From Neiella litorisoli (GTDB lineage Bacteria; Pseudomonadota; Gammaproteobacteria; Enterobacterales; Neiellaceae), in assembly GCF_014773395.1 (NCBI RefSeq), contig NZ_JACXAF010000003.1, positions 124,001 to 188,000 on the forward strand: 64,000 nt of DNA, written 5' to 3'. Of the stretch, positions 53,454 through 62,695 are shown piece after piece. Under the pieces are notes generated by a model, which was given only the letters and a program-made list of their open reading frames with translations, did not search any database and had not been told where the DNA came from. Position numbers and translations under genes: made by a program. Within the stretch, counting starts at the first letter, position 1. Each line of letters opens with the position of its first letter.

Positions 53454-55313
53454 TTAAAAGGCAGAGGATTCGATTCGATCCCTGCCTTTTTGTTTGGCAA
53501 GTTTGAGCGCATCATTCGCTCTGGTTAGTAATACCGAGGATGGCGTGTTGCTGCCGGAGGCCGTTGCGATGCCACCACTGAGGCTAAGTTGATGATCAAT
53601 GCCGATGTGTTGCAGTGCTAGTTCACTTAGAGTTGCTTTTAACTGATGACAAAGTTGCTCGGTTTCTTGCTTGCCACGGCCAGCGCAAATCAGCAAAAAC
53701 TCATCACCATCGAAACGGCCAATATCAGCGCGCCCAGCCAATAGCTGTTGCGCCTGTTGAGCAACTTCCTGTAGCAATTGATCGCCAGCCGAATGGCCAA
53801 AATCCTCATTGATTTGGCTTAAGTGGTCAATGTCGAATAATGCAATTGAGGTTGGATTCAGAGAATCGCTGGCTTTTAAAGCTCGCGCCAACTGCACCGT
53901 GATACTGCGCCGGTTGGGTAGCTGGGTCAGCTGATCGCGCCCAATCATCTGTGTCATTCGCGATGCTCGTTGACGGACGACAATTGTCGCGGCCGTCATG
54001 ACCAGAAACAAAGTGATCGAAGCCGCAATTGCCATTACCTGCCACTGTTGTGCTTGCTTCAGGTTAGCGATGGTCTGCTCCTGTAGCTGTGCTTTTAACT
54101 CCGCTTGCTGTTCTTTGTGTTGCTGTTTTTCGAGATTAAGTCGAGTACTCGACATGTCGCTGTATTGGGACTTGATGCGCTGAGTGTAGGTATTGCTTAA
54201 TTCAGCGTACTCCTGAAACATTCTGGTGGCTCGTTGCCACTGTTGCGTCTCGGCTAACAGTTCGGCATAACGCAATGTTGATGTGACTCGGTATGAACTG
54301 CTATCAACCTTCGCGAATGCTTCATAGGCTGTTTTGGCGTAGCCAATGGCCTTGTCTGGCTGACCATTGCCGCTATATATGTGAGCAAAAGCCATACTTA
54401 GATAGGGATCTCGGCGGGCTCCAGATAGAAATGTATTGTGCTCGGGAATTGTTTCGATGAGCGTTAACGCTTCAGATAATCGCCCCAACTCACTCAGGTT
54501 AATTATTTGCGCAATTAAGCCGGCACTCTCGCCATAACTGATGCCACTCTGGTGATATAACTCGGTAGCTGTTTGAGCATCCTTTAATGCCTGCTCATGC
54601 TGTTCTAACTGCCTGTGATAATAGGATTTGACGATATGAAAATCGCCTTTAATCCAGTCGGCAGTGACATCCGTGAGCAATGCTTTGGCGTCGGCTAGCA
54701 GCACTTCCGCCTCGGAAAGATCGCGTAAATGAATCATCAGATCGGCCAATCCGGTTTTTACTTCGGCGAGTTGATTGGGCGTTTCGGCGAGGCTTTGGGC
54801 AATAATAAAATCTCGGTACGAATCGGGTGCAATGGTTGCGCTGGAGCGAACAAAAGCCAGTAATCGGATGCGGTTGGCAAATGCCAACGTTCGGTAGGCC
54901 GGTAAATTTTGCTCTGACCATTGTGCTATTAGGTTTGAATCCTCAAGCACTCGATCGATATCGTCATGGATGGTGTGAGCGTAACTACGACAATAGCGAG
55001 CAAACATCTCGAGCTCTTTTGAGCCCCAGCTTTTTGCCCGCTTAATTAATTCGGTGGAACGTCGAATCCAGTCTTTTGTTAATAAATTGGACTGAATACC
55101 ACACTCACTGAGCTCAAATAAAAATTGTGCGCGCTTTCTGACCCCAGCAATCAGCGGGGCAATTTGTTGGCGACGAGATTTGGCCTCATTCTCAGCATAT
55201 TCGCCAAGTATGATGTGCTTGAGTTCTTTTTCGATTGAATGAACCGAGCGCTCAGCATAGGTCATGGGTGACACCATGAGCACAACGAGCAATAAGCAAA
55301 CAACAGACTTCAT
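53454..55313 (-). CDS. TPR-containing periplasmic sensor with degenerate GGDEF domain
   Basis: A 619-residue membrane protein. A signal peptide (SPMTYA-ER) precedes a long helical TPR-like periplasmic domain (to about 390), a coiled coil, one transmembrane helix (about 415-440) and a GGDEF domain. The signature reads RFDGDEF (residues 535-539 DGDEF), so the first Gly is Asp. There is no I-site RxxD at the usual place. It may be a weak diguanylate cyclase or a c-di-GMP/GTP sensor. The start at 55313 gives the signal peptide directly; GGAG lies upstream. Confidence 0.9.
   Translation of the reverse strand: MKSVVCLLLVVLMVSPMTYAERSVHSIEKELKHIILGEYAENEAKSRRQQIAPLIAGVRKRAQFLFELSECGIQSNLLTKDWIRRSTELIKRAKSWGSKELEMFARYCRSYAHTIHDDIDRVLEDSNLIAQWSEQNLPAYRTLAFANRIRLLAFVRSSATIAPDSYRDFIIAQSLAETPNQLAEVKTGLADLMIHLRDLSEAEVLLADAKALLTDVTADWIKGDFHIVKSYYHRQLEQHEQALKDAQTATELYHQSGISYGESAGLIAQIINLSELGRLSEALTLIETIPEHNTFLSGARRDPYLSMAFAHIYSGNGQPDKAIGYAKTAYEAFAKVDSSSYRVTSTLRYAELLAETQQWQRATRMFQEYAELSNTYTQRIKSQYSDMSSTRLNLEKQQHKEQQAELKAQLQEQTIANLKQAQQWQVMAIAASITLFLVMTAATIVVRQRASRMTQMIGRDQLTQLPNRRSITVQLARALKASDSLNPTSIALFDIDHLSQINEDFGHSAGDQLLQEVAQQAQQLLAGRADIGRFDGDEFLLICAGRGKQETEQLCHQLKATLSELALQHIGIDHQLSLSGGIATASGSNTPSSVLLTRANDALKLAKQKGRDRIESSAF
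53456..53491. terminator. Bidirectional terminator between napC and the GGDEF gene
   Basis: AAAAGGCAG pairs with CTGCCTTTT around a 17-base loop. It serves the convergent genes on both sides. Confidence 0.75.
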
Positions 55314-55442
55314 CCTGATAAACTCCACACATCAGGAACTGATGGATTGACCATAGGCATCATTCAAAACTTGACGAATACAAGCAAGGTTATCAGGTGG
55401 AACTGTGTTAATTTTTGCCTAAATCATGATTCGAGTCTAAAA

Positions 55443-55676
55443 ATGGAAGAACTCGCAGTAAAACTGCATCAGTTAGTCATGCAGCGGATGCCCTTTGGCA
55501 AGTATCAGGGGCGGTGGTTGATTGATTTACCGGTGGCTTATTTGTCGTGGTTTGCCGACAAAGGCTTCCCAAAAGGCACGTTAGGGGAGCAGTTGCAATT
55601 GCTGTACCAGTTAAAAATGGACGGCAATGGCGATGTTCTGCGGCAACTTCACAGTCGCTTAAACAGGGGCGATTGA
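55443..55676 (+). CDS. DUF3820 family small protein
   Basis: A 77-residue protein with the DUF3820 core MPFGKYQGRWLIDLPVAYLSWFADKGFP (shown in part as MPFGKYQG and LPVAYLSWF). The family is widespread in gammaproteobacteria, without a firm function. It stands alone between divergent or convergent signalling genes. The ribosome site is weak. Confidence 0.85.
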   Translation: MEELAVKLHQLVMQRMPFGKYQGRWLIDLPVAYLSWFADKGFPKGTLGEQLQLLYQLKMDGNGDVLRQLHSRLNRGD

Positions 55677-55700
55677 GTCGACGAGCCTGAGTTGAAACGG

Positions 55701-58619
55701 TCAAGTCGGGCGACTATCGATTCCTTCCTGTTGCTGGTTATGATGGCTGAGCCATACCCTAAATTGTTGTTCGGTCAGCGGTTTCGAAAAATAGTAGCCC
55801 TGATAAACATCACAGCCGAGCGCTTTTAACTTCTCGACTTGATTGGCGCTTTCCACCCCTTCGGCAACCACATCCAATGACATATGCTGGCCAATCGCAA
55901 TCATCGACTCGGTTAATGGCGAAGATTGATATTGTTCTAACTCATCGATAAAAGCTTTATCAATCTTCAAAATGTCGATAGGTAGATCGCGCAGATAGGC
56001 CAGCGACGAATAGCCGGTACCAAAATCGTCCAACGCAACCCGAAAGCCATAAGCCCGCAGCTTATTCAACTTGGCTATGGTTTCTTTTAAATCGGTCAGT
56101 AAGCTGGATTCTGTCAATTCAATGCAAATGTGCTTGGCTTGTAGCCCTTTGACTTGCACCAGCTCAATCAGTCGGTCGGCAAAGCCAGACAAGGCAAACT
56201 GCCATGGCGACACGTTAATGGACAAATGGCCCACTCGCATGCCGAGCTGTTGCCAGATGATTAAATCAGACAAGCTTTTTTGGATTACCCAATCGCCCAA
56301 CTGGTGAATGAGTCCGCTTTCTTCGGCAATTGGAATAAACTCCGCTGGAGAAACAAACCCCAATTCGTCATCGTGCCAACGCACCAGGGCTTCGGCGCCG
56401 TATAAGCGGTCATCAGAGCCAATTTGGGGTTGGTAGACCAATGACAATTGATTATTGGCAATCGCTTGCTTCAGCGCTTGCCGAATGGTGTTTTTGTGGT
56501 TGGTTTGTTGTTCGAGCGCTTGTTGGTAGTAGCTGTAGCAACCACGACCTGCATGTTTGGCTTGATAGAGCGCCATTTCTGCCCTTCGGATCACATCTAG
56601 CGCCGTCAGCTCTTTGGATAATGACACAATGCCGACGCTGCCGGCGAGATCGATCATATGTGAACCAAGCTGGAATGGCTGTCGCACAATGCTCAGCACC
56701 TGCTTGGCCAGTTCTGCCGCCGCAATCGTTTGCTCTTGTGCAATGAAAATAAATTCATCTCCGCCTTGGCGAGATATAAACACCGCGTCGCTGATCTGCT
56801 CTCTGAGTTTATCCGCCGCATGGCGCAGGACATCATCACCAACGTCATGGCCCAACTGGTCATTAATGGTTTTGAAATGATCGATATCCATCATCAGCAA
56901 ATAGCCATCTGCAATCATTGGATCGAGTAGTTGCTGGGATAAATACTCGTGGGTCTGGGCGCGGTTGGGTAATCGGGTCAAATAATCTTCGTAAGCCACC
57001 GCCAACAGTTTTTGTTCAGCTTGGTTCCGTTGCACTTCAGCCGCTGCGCGGGCGGCAAAAATATGCATGATATGGTTGAGCTTATGGCTTTGGCTAAATG
57101 GTTTGGTGTCAAATACGTTAATGATGCCAATGGGCTGTTGTTTAGCATTGACCAATGCGGCGCCAATGTATCCCTCAATGGCCATGTCTTGAAGCATTTG
57201 GTCATCAGGAAACTGACGCTGAATGTCGGACGGGTAGCAACACACCTGATTTTGCTCAAGTGCTTGCTGGCAAGGAGAACCATCTAGCGGATAAACGATG
57301 TTATCGGCTTTGTGGCCATTGACCATCAGCGATAGGGTTTGAATGGCCTGATTGTTTGCTTGAAGTAAGCCAATGATGGCGTATTTGGCATTAAATAACT
57401 TGGCCAGATTCAGTGCCATGCCATCAAAAAATGACTGCTCTTGCTGGCTCGATACGCCCTGCGCAAGGTACTCATAGGCTTTTTGACTGAAATAACTTTC
57501 GGTTTGGTCGGTGCATTGCGCCACCAATAAATCCACTGAACCTTCAATATCGCGGCTGCAATATAACTCAAAGTTTAACCAGCCGTTGGCGGTCAGGTTG
57601 GCCGATAACTGTTGCGGCAATTGCGCGTTGGCAACGGTACTCAGCGGCAAGCGCCCAGCTTGCTGAATGCGCTTGACGCTCAGTTCTTGTTCGGGGTAAA
57701 TCGGGCGTAGCACATCGAGCAAATTGAGTTCCATGTGCTCAAGCGACATGCCCCAAAAATCCTTACACGCGGTGTTGGTCGATAACACTTGACCTTCTGT
57801 GTCCATTAAGATCAGCGGTGCCGGAGATTGATAGACTACCTGTGCCAGCTGATAAGCGCGGACTTGCTGATTTTGGCGGCGGATTTTTTCTTTTTCTAGC
57901 GCTTCGCTTTTACTCGACAATTGCTGACTGGTTTTCTTGGCTTTGACCATCAACGACACACTAAACAACAGCAGCACCGGAATAATGGCAAAGCCCGCCA
58001 CATAGATAAAATCCAGCTCGCCCTGATCAACACCATGACCAACGTAAGAGGTGATCAAATACAAAATAAAAATGCCGATCACGGTTGGCAATAAAGCCGC
58101 TGGGCGCTGGTGGCGGACTCGCCAGCAGTTGCTCAAACCCCAAGCGGTGATAAATAAGCTATTCGTCAACAACAACAGCCGCCACAAGCTGGGTTGACCG
58201 TTGAGAATGGAAAACTGTTCGCCAACGACGGTGAAGTGGCGGACATCATCGATAGCTGAAAAGCGAATGCCAAATGGTAGTTGATGGTTCAGCAGTAGCA
58301 TGCCGATGCTGATGACACTGAATACCGCCAGTACTGCATAAGGTCGCGGCGGGGAAGTGTGTAAATTGATGTTCCACAACATCAAGGCAGTGGCGACAAT
58401 CGCCCAACTGGTTTGCAAGCGCAGCAATTCGACCATCGCACTAACGTCGTTGGTCTGCATATATTTGAGGGTTACATATTGATAACCGATGGCGGTACAG
58501 GTGAGTGCGAATAGGGCAAATTGGCGCAGGCGCTGATTGTTCAATATCAACATGGATACCGACTGTACAGCGGCATATCCCATAAAACCGACTGACATGT
58601 AAAACAGCAGCTCAATCAA
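55701..58619 (-). CDS. Membrane PAS-GAF-GGDEF-EAL c-di-GMP protein
   Basis: A 972-residue protein. Six to eight N-terminal helices (about 1-230) form a membrane sensor, then come a coiled coil, a PAS domain (about 255-370), a GAF domain (about 385-530), GGDEF with intact RQGGDEF and EAL with intact YGAEALVRW and DDFGTGYSSLAYL. Both enzymatic signatures are preserved, so it may make or degrade c-di-GMP. The start is TTG with GGAG 8 bp upstream; an ATG seven codons later is the alternative. Confidence 0.92.
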   Translation of the reverse strand: MIELLFYMSVGFMGYAAVQSVSMLILNNQRLRQFALFALTCTAIGYQYVTLKYMQTNDVSAMVELLRLQTSWAIVATALMLWNINLHTSPPRPYAVLAVFSVISIGMLLLNHQLPFGIRFSAIDDVRHFTVVGEQFSILNGQPSLWRLLLLTNSLFITAWGLSNCWRVRHQRPAALLPTVIGIFILYLITSYVGHGVDQGELDFIYVAGFAIIPVLLLFSVSLMVKAKKTSQQLSSKSEALEKEKIRRQNQQVRAYQLAQVVYQSPAPLILMDTEGQVLSTNTACKDFWGMSLEHMELNLLDVLRPIYPEQELSVKRIQQAGRLPLSTVANAQLPQQLSANLTANGWLNFELYCSRDIEGSVDLLVAQCTDQTESYFSQKAYEYLAQGVSSQQEQSFFDGMALNLAKLFNAKYAIIGLLQANNQAIQTLSLMVNGHKADNIVYPLDGSPCQQALEQNQVCCYPSDIQRQFPDDQMLQDMAIEGYIGAALVNAKQQPIGIINVFDTKPFSQSHKLNHIMHIFAARAAAEVQRNQAEQKLLAVAYEDYLTRLPNRAQTHEYLSQQLLDPMIADGYLLMMDIDHFKTINDQLGHDVGDDVLRHAADKLREQISDAVFISRQGGDEFIFIAQEQTIAAAELAKQVLSIVRQPFQLGSHMIDLAGSVGIVSLSKELTALDVIRRAEMALYQAKHAGRGCYSYYQQALEQQTNHKNTIRQALKQAIANNQLSLVYQPQIGSDDRLYGAEALVRWHDDELGFVSPAEFIPIAEESGLIHQLGDWVIQKSLSDLIIWQQLGMRVGHLSINVSPWQFALSGFADRLIELVQVKGLQAKHICIELTESSLLTDLKETIAKLNKLRAYGFRVALDDFGTGYSSLAYLRDLPIDILKIDKAFIDELEQYQSSPLTESMIAIGQHMSLDVVAEGVESANQVEKLKALGCDVYQGYYFSKPLTEQQFRVWLSHHNQQQEGIDSRPT

Positions 58620-58803
58620 TCGTTATTCTCCAATCCTGATGTCAACAAGGGGCGCTGTACTTGATTGATTGTGCACCCGTCATCCCTTGTTTTCGAGTGG
58701 TTTTTGTAAAAAGTCTGATAATTGTTAACCCGACAGTTGCGGGGCAATGCTATTATCGCGACCAGCAAACCTGTTTCACTGAATCAATAGCGGAGACCGA
58801 TAC

Positions 58804-59637
58804 GTGATCAAACTGGGGCAAATGAATCGATTAGAGCTGACCGAGCAATTAGCCGATGGCTGGCTGCTGATTGAGCCTGAATCTCAACAGCAAGCGACAC
58901 TCGCCAGCGACAATGCTCCAGAGAATTTAACCCTTGGTGAGTCGCTATCCGTATTTGTCTTTGCCGATACCGAGGGCGATCTGGTGGCAACAACCGCTCG
59001 GCCGAAAGTCATGGCTGGTCAACTTGCATTGTTAAAAGCTAAGCACGGTAGTCCATACGGCATGTTTATGGATTGGGGCATGAGTAAAGATTTGCTGGTG
59101 CCAAACCGTGAACAATATGAGCAAATGGAAGCCGGTCAATCTTACTTGGTCTACGTCTACATCGACGATCAGCAGCGGCTTGCGGCCAGCAGTCGTTACA
59201 AACGATACATTGATCAGGAGCGCCACGCCTATCGTGATGGCGATAAGGTTCACTTAACCATCACCGAACCAACCCCCCTAGGCTATAACTGCGTGGTTGA
59301 TTATCAACACTCGGCGCTGCTGTATGCCGATCAGGTTTTTCGCAATGTCAAAGTCGGCGACCAAATCAGCGGTTTTATTCGTCAGGTCCGCGACGATGGT
59401 CTGCTAGATGTGTCTACTCAAGAGCCCGGCTACGGTAAAGTTTCTGGCTTAGCGGAGCGGATTATCGAGCGATTGGAAAAGTCGGGCGGTGAATTAAAAC
59501 TGTCTGATAAGTCGGCCCCAGAGCTGATCAAAAATGAATTTCATTGCAGCAAGAAGGCATTTAAGCAAGCCATTGGTCTGCTGCGCAAGCAACAACAGAT
59601 TGATATTTTCCCAGCGTACATCAAGCGCCGCAGCTAA
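58804..59637 (+). CDS. cvfB: CvfB family S1-like RNA-binding protein
   Basis: A 277-residue cytoplasmic protein with three S1-like OB domains and a C-terminal winged-helix segment (CSKKAFKQAIGLLRKQQQI), as in CvfB/YitL. GSPYGMFMDWGMSKDLLVP is the second S1 unit and TPLGYNCVVD the third. The start is GTG with GGAG upstream. It probably affects RNA or translation; no specific target is known here. A DUF885 gene follows after 28 bp. Confidence 0.93.
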   Translation: MIKLGQMNRLELTEQLADGWLLIEPESQQQATLASDNAPENLTLGESLSVFVFADTEGDLVATTARPKVMAGQLALLKAKHGSPYGMFMDWGMSKDLLVPNREQYEQMEAGQSYLVYVYIDDQQRLAASSRYKRYIDQERHAYRDGDKVHLTITEPTPLGYNCVVDYQHSALLYADQVFRNVKVGDQISGFIRQVRDDGLLDVSTQEPGYGKVSGLAERIIERLEKSGGELKLSDKSAPELIKNEFHCSKKAFKQAIGLLRKQQQIDIFPAYIKRRS

Positions 59638-59665
59638 GCGCGAGCCAATCAAACAGGTTAATTTT

Positions 59666-61462
59666 GTGAGTGTTCTACGCCCCGCATTGAGCGCGCTGTT
59701 GGTTGGCGCCTTGTTGGTGATCAATCTATCGGCTTGCTCACCGGCCCCATCTCAGTCATCCTCAGCCGAGCAAGCATTGGATGATTTGATCGCCGAAAGC
59801 TGGCAATACCGGCTGCAAACATCGCCAATGAGCGCGGTATACATGGGCCAGCCTGAAGCCATCGGGCTGGACGATATGTCCGAGTTAACCCTAGTTGCTC
59901 GTCAGTTCAGTTTTAAGGAATTTCTTCAACAGGCGAACGCCATTGATGAGTCTGATCTGCCTTCAGAGCGGCAGGTCGATTTGGCGATTTTGCGCTATCA
60001 ACTGGCCGATAACTATCATTATTACAAGTTCAAGCGTCACTTTGTGCCGATCATGGCCGAAAGTGGATTTCACAATGACGTAGTGAATCACCTTCAACAC
60101 CGCCAGCTTCGCAACGAGCAACAAATTAGTGACTACCTTGACACGCTCGGTCAGATCCCGCGGTATTTCGAGCAACAAATCGGTTGGCTTGAGAAAGGGT
60201 TAGAGTCGGGCAATACTCAGCCGCAAGTTGTACTCAAGGGCTTTGAGCATTCTATCGCCGCTTATCAGGTCGATAATCCAGCCGATCATGCATTGTTCAA
60301 ACCGCTGCAGCAGTTACCGTCATGGCTTAACGAACAACAGCGGCAACAGGCTCAGCAGCAAGCTTTGACGCTGATTGAACAGCAAGTGATGCCGGCGTTT
60401 GATCAGTTGTATCAGTTTTTTGTCGAGCGCTACATCCCCGGAGCAAGAACAACCATTGCCATCGCGGATACCGAAAACGGTGAGGCATTTTATGCCAATC
60501 GCGTGCGCCACTTTACCACCCGAGATTTGACCGTTGAGCAAGTTCACCAACTGGGGCTACAAGAAGTGGCGCGGATCCGCGAGCAAATGGAAGCGGTGAT
60601 CGAGGAAGTGGCGTTTGATGGCGATTTTGCCGCCTTTTTACAATTTCTCCGAACGGACCCTCAGTTTTACGCAACAACGCCCAAGCAACTACTGCAACAA
60701 GCGGCCTACATCGCCAAGAAAGCGGACGCCCAACTACCTAGATTTTTTCATCACTTGCCGCGCACACCCTATGGCGTTGAGCCGGTGCCCGCCAGTATCG
60801 CGCCTAAGTACACCACCGGTCGCTACGTTTCGCCTCGCAGTGACACCGATTCGGGCACTTATTGGGTAAATACCCACAGCTTGGATAAGCGACCATTGTA
60901 TGTGCTCGAAGCCTTAACCTTGCACGAAGCGGTGCCGGGCCATCATCTGCAGATTGCGCTGAATAACGAAATGACTCATTTATCGCCATTTCGTACCTAC
61001 TCGTATATCTCTGCTTTCGGGGAAGGTTGGGGTCTTTATGCGGAATGGCTCGGTTTGGAAATGGGGTTCTATCAAACCCCTTACGATAACTTTGGTCGGC
61101 TGAGTTATGAAATGTGGCGAGCGTTGCGATTGGTGGTCGACACCGGCATCCACGCCAAAGGTTGGACTCGCCAGCAGGCGATTGATTTTATGGCGCAAAA
61201 TAGCGCCTTGAGCTTGCATAATATTACCACCGAAGTGGACCGTTACATCTCGTGGCCAGGGCAAGCCTTGTCCTACAAAGTGGGCGAAATCACCATTCGT
61301 CAGCTGCGCCAACAAGCCGAACAACAACTTGGCGCAGAGTTCGACATCCGAGAATTTCATCACCAGATCTTGCGACATGGCTCGGTGCCACTGAGCGCGC
61401 TGGAGCAACAAATTGCCAGTTACATTGAACGTACCTTGGCTGCCAAGGAGTCTTCGCAATGA
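59666..61462 (+). CDS. DUF885 metallopeptidase-like lipoprotein
   Basis: A 598-residue lipoprotein (lipobox LSAC). The zinc-site pattern of DUF885 proteins is visible: LHEAVPGHHLQ followed by FGEGWGLYAEWLG. The long helical N-terminal region is typical of the family, whose members have been suggested to be peptidases. GTG 59666 with AGG 8 bp upstream opens the signal; a longer in-frame start would overlap cvfB. It overlaps the next gene by four bases. Confidence 0.9.
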   Translation: MSVLRPALSALLVGALLVINLSACSPAPSQSSSAEQALDDLIAESWQYRLQTSPMSAVYMGQPEAIGLDDMSELTLVARQFSFKEFLQQANAIDESDLPSERQVDLAILRYQLADNYHYYKFKRHFVPIMAESGFHNDVVNHLQHRQLRNEQQISDYLDTLGQIPRYFEQQIGWLEKGLESGNTQPQVVLKGFEHSIAAYQVDNPADHALFKPLQQLPSWLNEQQRQQAQQQALTLIEQQVMPAFDQLYQFFVERYIPGARTTIAIADTENGEAFYANRVRHFTTRDLTVEQVHQLGLQEVARIREQMEAVIEEVAFDGDFAAFLQFLRTDPQFYATTPKQLLQQAAYIAKKADAQLPRFFHHLPRTPYGVEPVPASIAPKYTTGRYVSPRSDTDSGTYWVNTHSLDKRPLYVLEALTLHEAVPGHHLQIALNNEMTHLSPFRTYSYISAFGEGWGLYAEWLGLEMGFYQTPYDNFGRLSYEMWRALRLVVDTGIHAKGWTRQQAIDFMAQNSALSLHNITTEVDRYISWPGQALSYKVGEITIRQLRQQAEQQLGAEFDIREFHHQILRHGSVPLSALEQQIASYIERTLAAKESSQ

Positions 61463-62661
61463 CGTCTGGAAAACAGCCTGAACTGGTCGATGTTGCCATT
61501 ATTGGCGCCGGTGCCGCGGGGTTAATGTGTGCCGCAGAAGCAGCGAAAAAGGGCTTGACGGTGGTATTGCTTGACCACGCCAAACAAGCGGGCAAAAAAA
61601 TCCTCATCTCTGGCGGCGGGCGCTGTAACTTTACCAATTATTATGTCGAACCAAATGCTTATTTGAGTGCCAATCCGCACTTTTGCAAATCTGCATTAAG
61701 TCGTTATACCCAGTGGGATTTTATCGCTTTAGTGGATAAACATCAGATCCCCTACCATGAGAAAACCCTGGGCCAATTGTTTTGCGATGACAGCGCCAAA
61801 GACATCGTCAATATGTTGTTGTCTGAATGTCAGCAAGCGGGCGCAGAAATCCGCTTACGAACCGCGATCGAGCAGGTCGATTTTGCTAATGAACGCTATC
61901 AGCTGACGACATCAACTGGCGTACTCAGCGCCAGCAAGCTGGTGATCGCAACCGGCGGTTTATCGATGCCAAAGTTAGGTGCCACTAGTTTCGGATTTGA
62001 TATTGCGCGGCAGTTTGGTTTGCAAGTGCTGCCGACACGCGCCGGCTTGGTGCCTTTTACTTTACAGCCTGCCGACAAAGCCTGTTTTGAATCCATTTCT
62101 GGGGTGAGTGCACCCACTGTGATTGAATCCCTCGCTGGCGTCAGTTTCAAAGAAAACTTGCTGTTTACCCATCGGGGGTTAAGTGGCCCAGCGGTGCTAC
62201 AGATATCGTCATATTGGCAAGAAGGTGAAGCCATATTGATTAACTTGTTGCCTGACCACAATGATGAACAATGGCTGCTCAACGAACGTCATAAAAATGG
62301 TGAACGAACGATTAAAACTGTGCTCAGTGAGGTGCTCGCCAAACGCGTTGCTGAACAGTGGCTGGGGCATCAGCAAGTCGACAATAAACCGCTCAAGCAA
62401 TTCGATGACAAGCAGTTGCTAGCATTGGCTCAGCGCTTAGCGCGCTGGCCTATCAAGCCGTCCGGCACCGAAGGCTATCGCACTGCGGAAGTTACCTTGG
62501 GCGGGGTGGATACCAATGAGTTGTCATCAAAAACCATGGAATCGAAAAAGCAACCGGGACTTTATTTTATTGGTGAAGTTGTCGATGTGACTGGCTGGCT
62601 TGGCGGCTACAATTTCCAGTGGGCTTGGAGCAGCGGCTGGGCTTGTGCTCAGGCTCTTTAA
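61459..62661 (+). CDS. BaiN/HI0933-family NAD(P)/FAD-dependent oxidoreductase
   Basis: A 400-residue flavoprotein. GAGAAGLMCAAEAAKKG binds FAD, and KKILISGGGRCNFTN, ATGGLSMPKLGATSFG and the C-terminal VTLGGVDTNEL and VDVTGWLGGYNFQWAWSSG blocks are the HI0933 signature. The start overlaps the DUF885 stop (ATGA). Its substrate is unknown. Confidence 0.95.
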   Translation: MTSGKQPELVDVAIIGAGAAGLMCAAEAAKKGLTVVLLDHAKQAGKKILISGGGRCNFTNYYVEPNAYLSANPHFCKSALSRYTQWDFIALVDKHQIPYHEKTLGQLFCDDSAKDIVNMLLSECQQAGAEIRLRTAIEQVDFANERYQLTTSTGVLSASKLVIATGGLSMPKLGATSFGFDIARQFGLQVLPTRAGLVPFTLQPADKACFESISGVSAPTVIESLAGVSFKENLLFTHRGLSGPAVLQISSYWQEGEAILINLLPDHNDEQWLLNERHKNGERTIKTVLSEVLAKRVAEQWLGHQQVDNKPLKQFDDKQLLALAQRLARWPIKPSGTEGYRTAEVTLGGVDTNELSSKTMESKKQPGLYFIGEVVDVTGWLGGYNFQWAWSSGWACAQAL

Positions 62662-62695
62662 ATTTTAAGGATGCCCTCGTTAAATCAGGAGTCTG

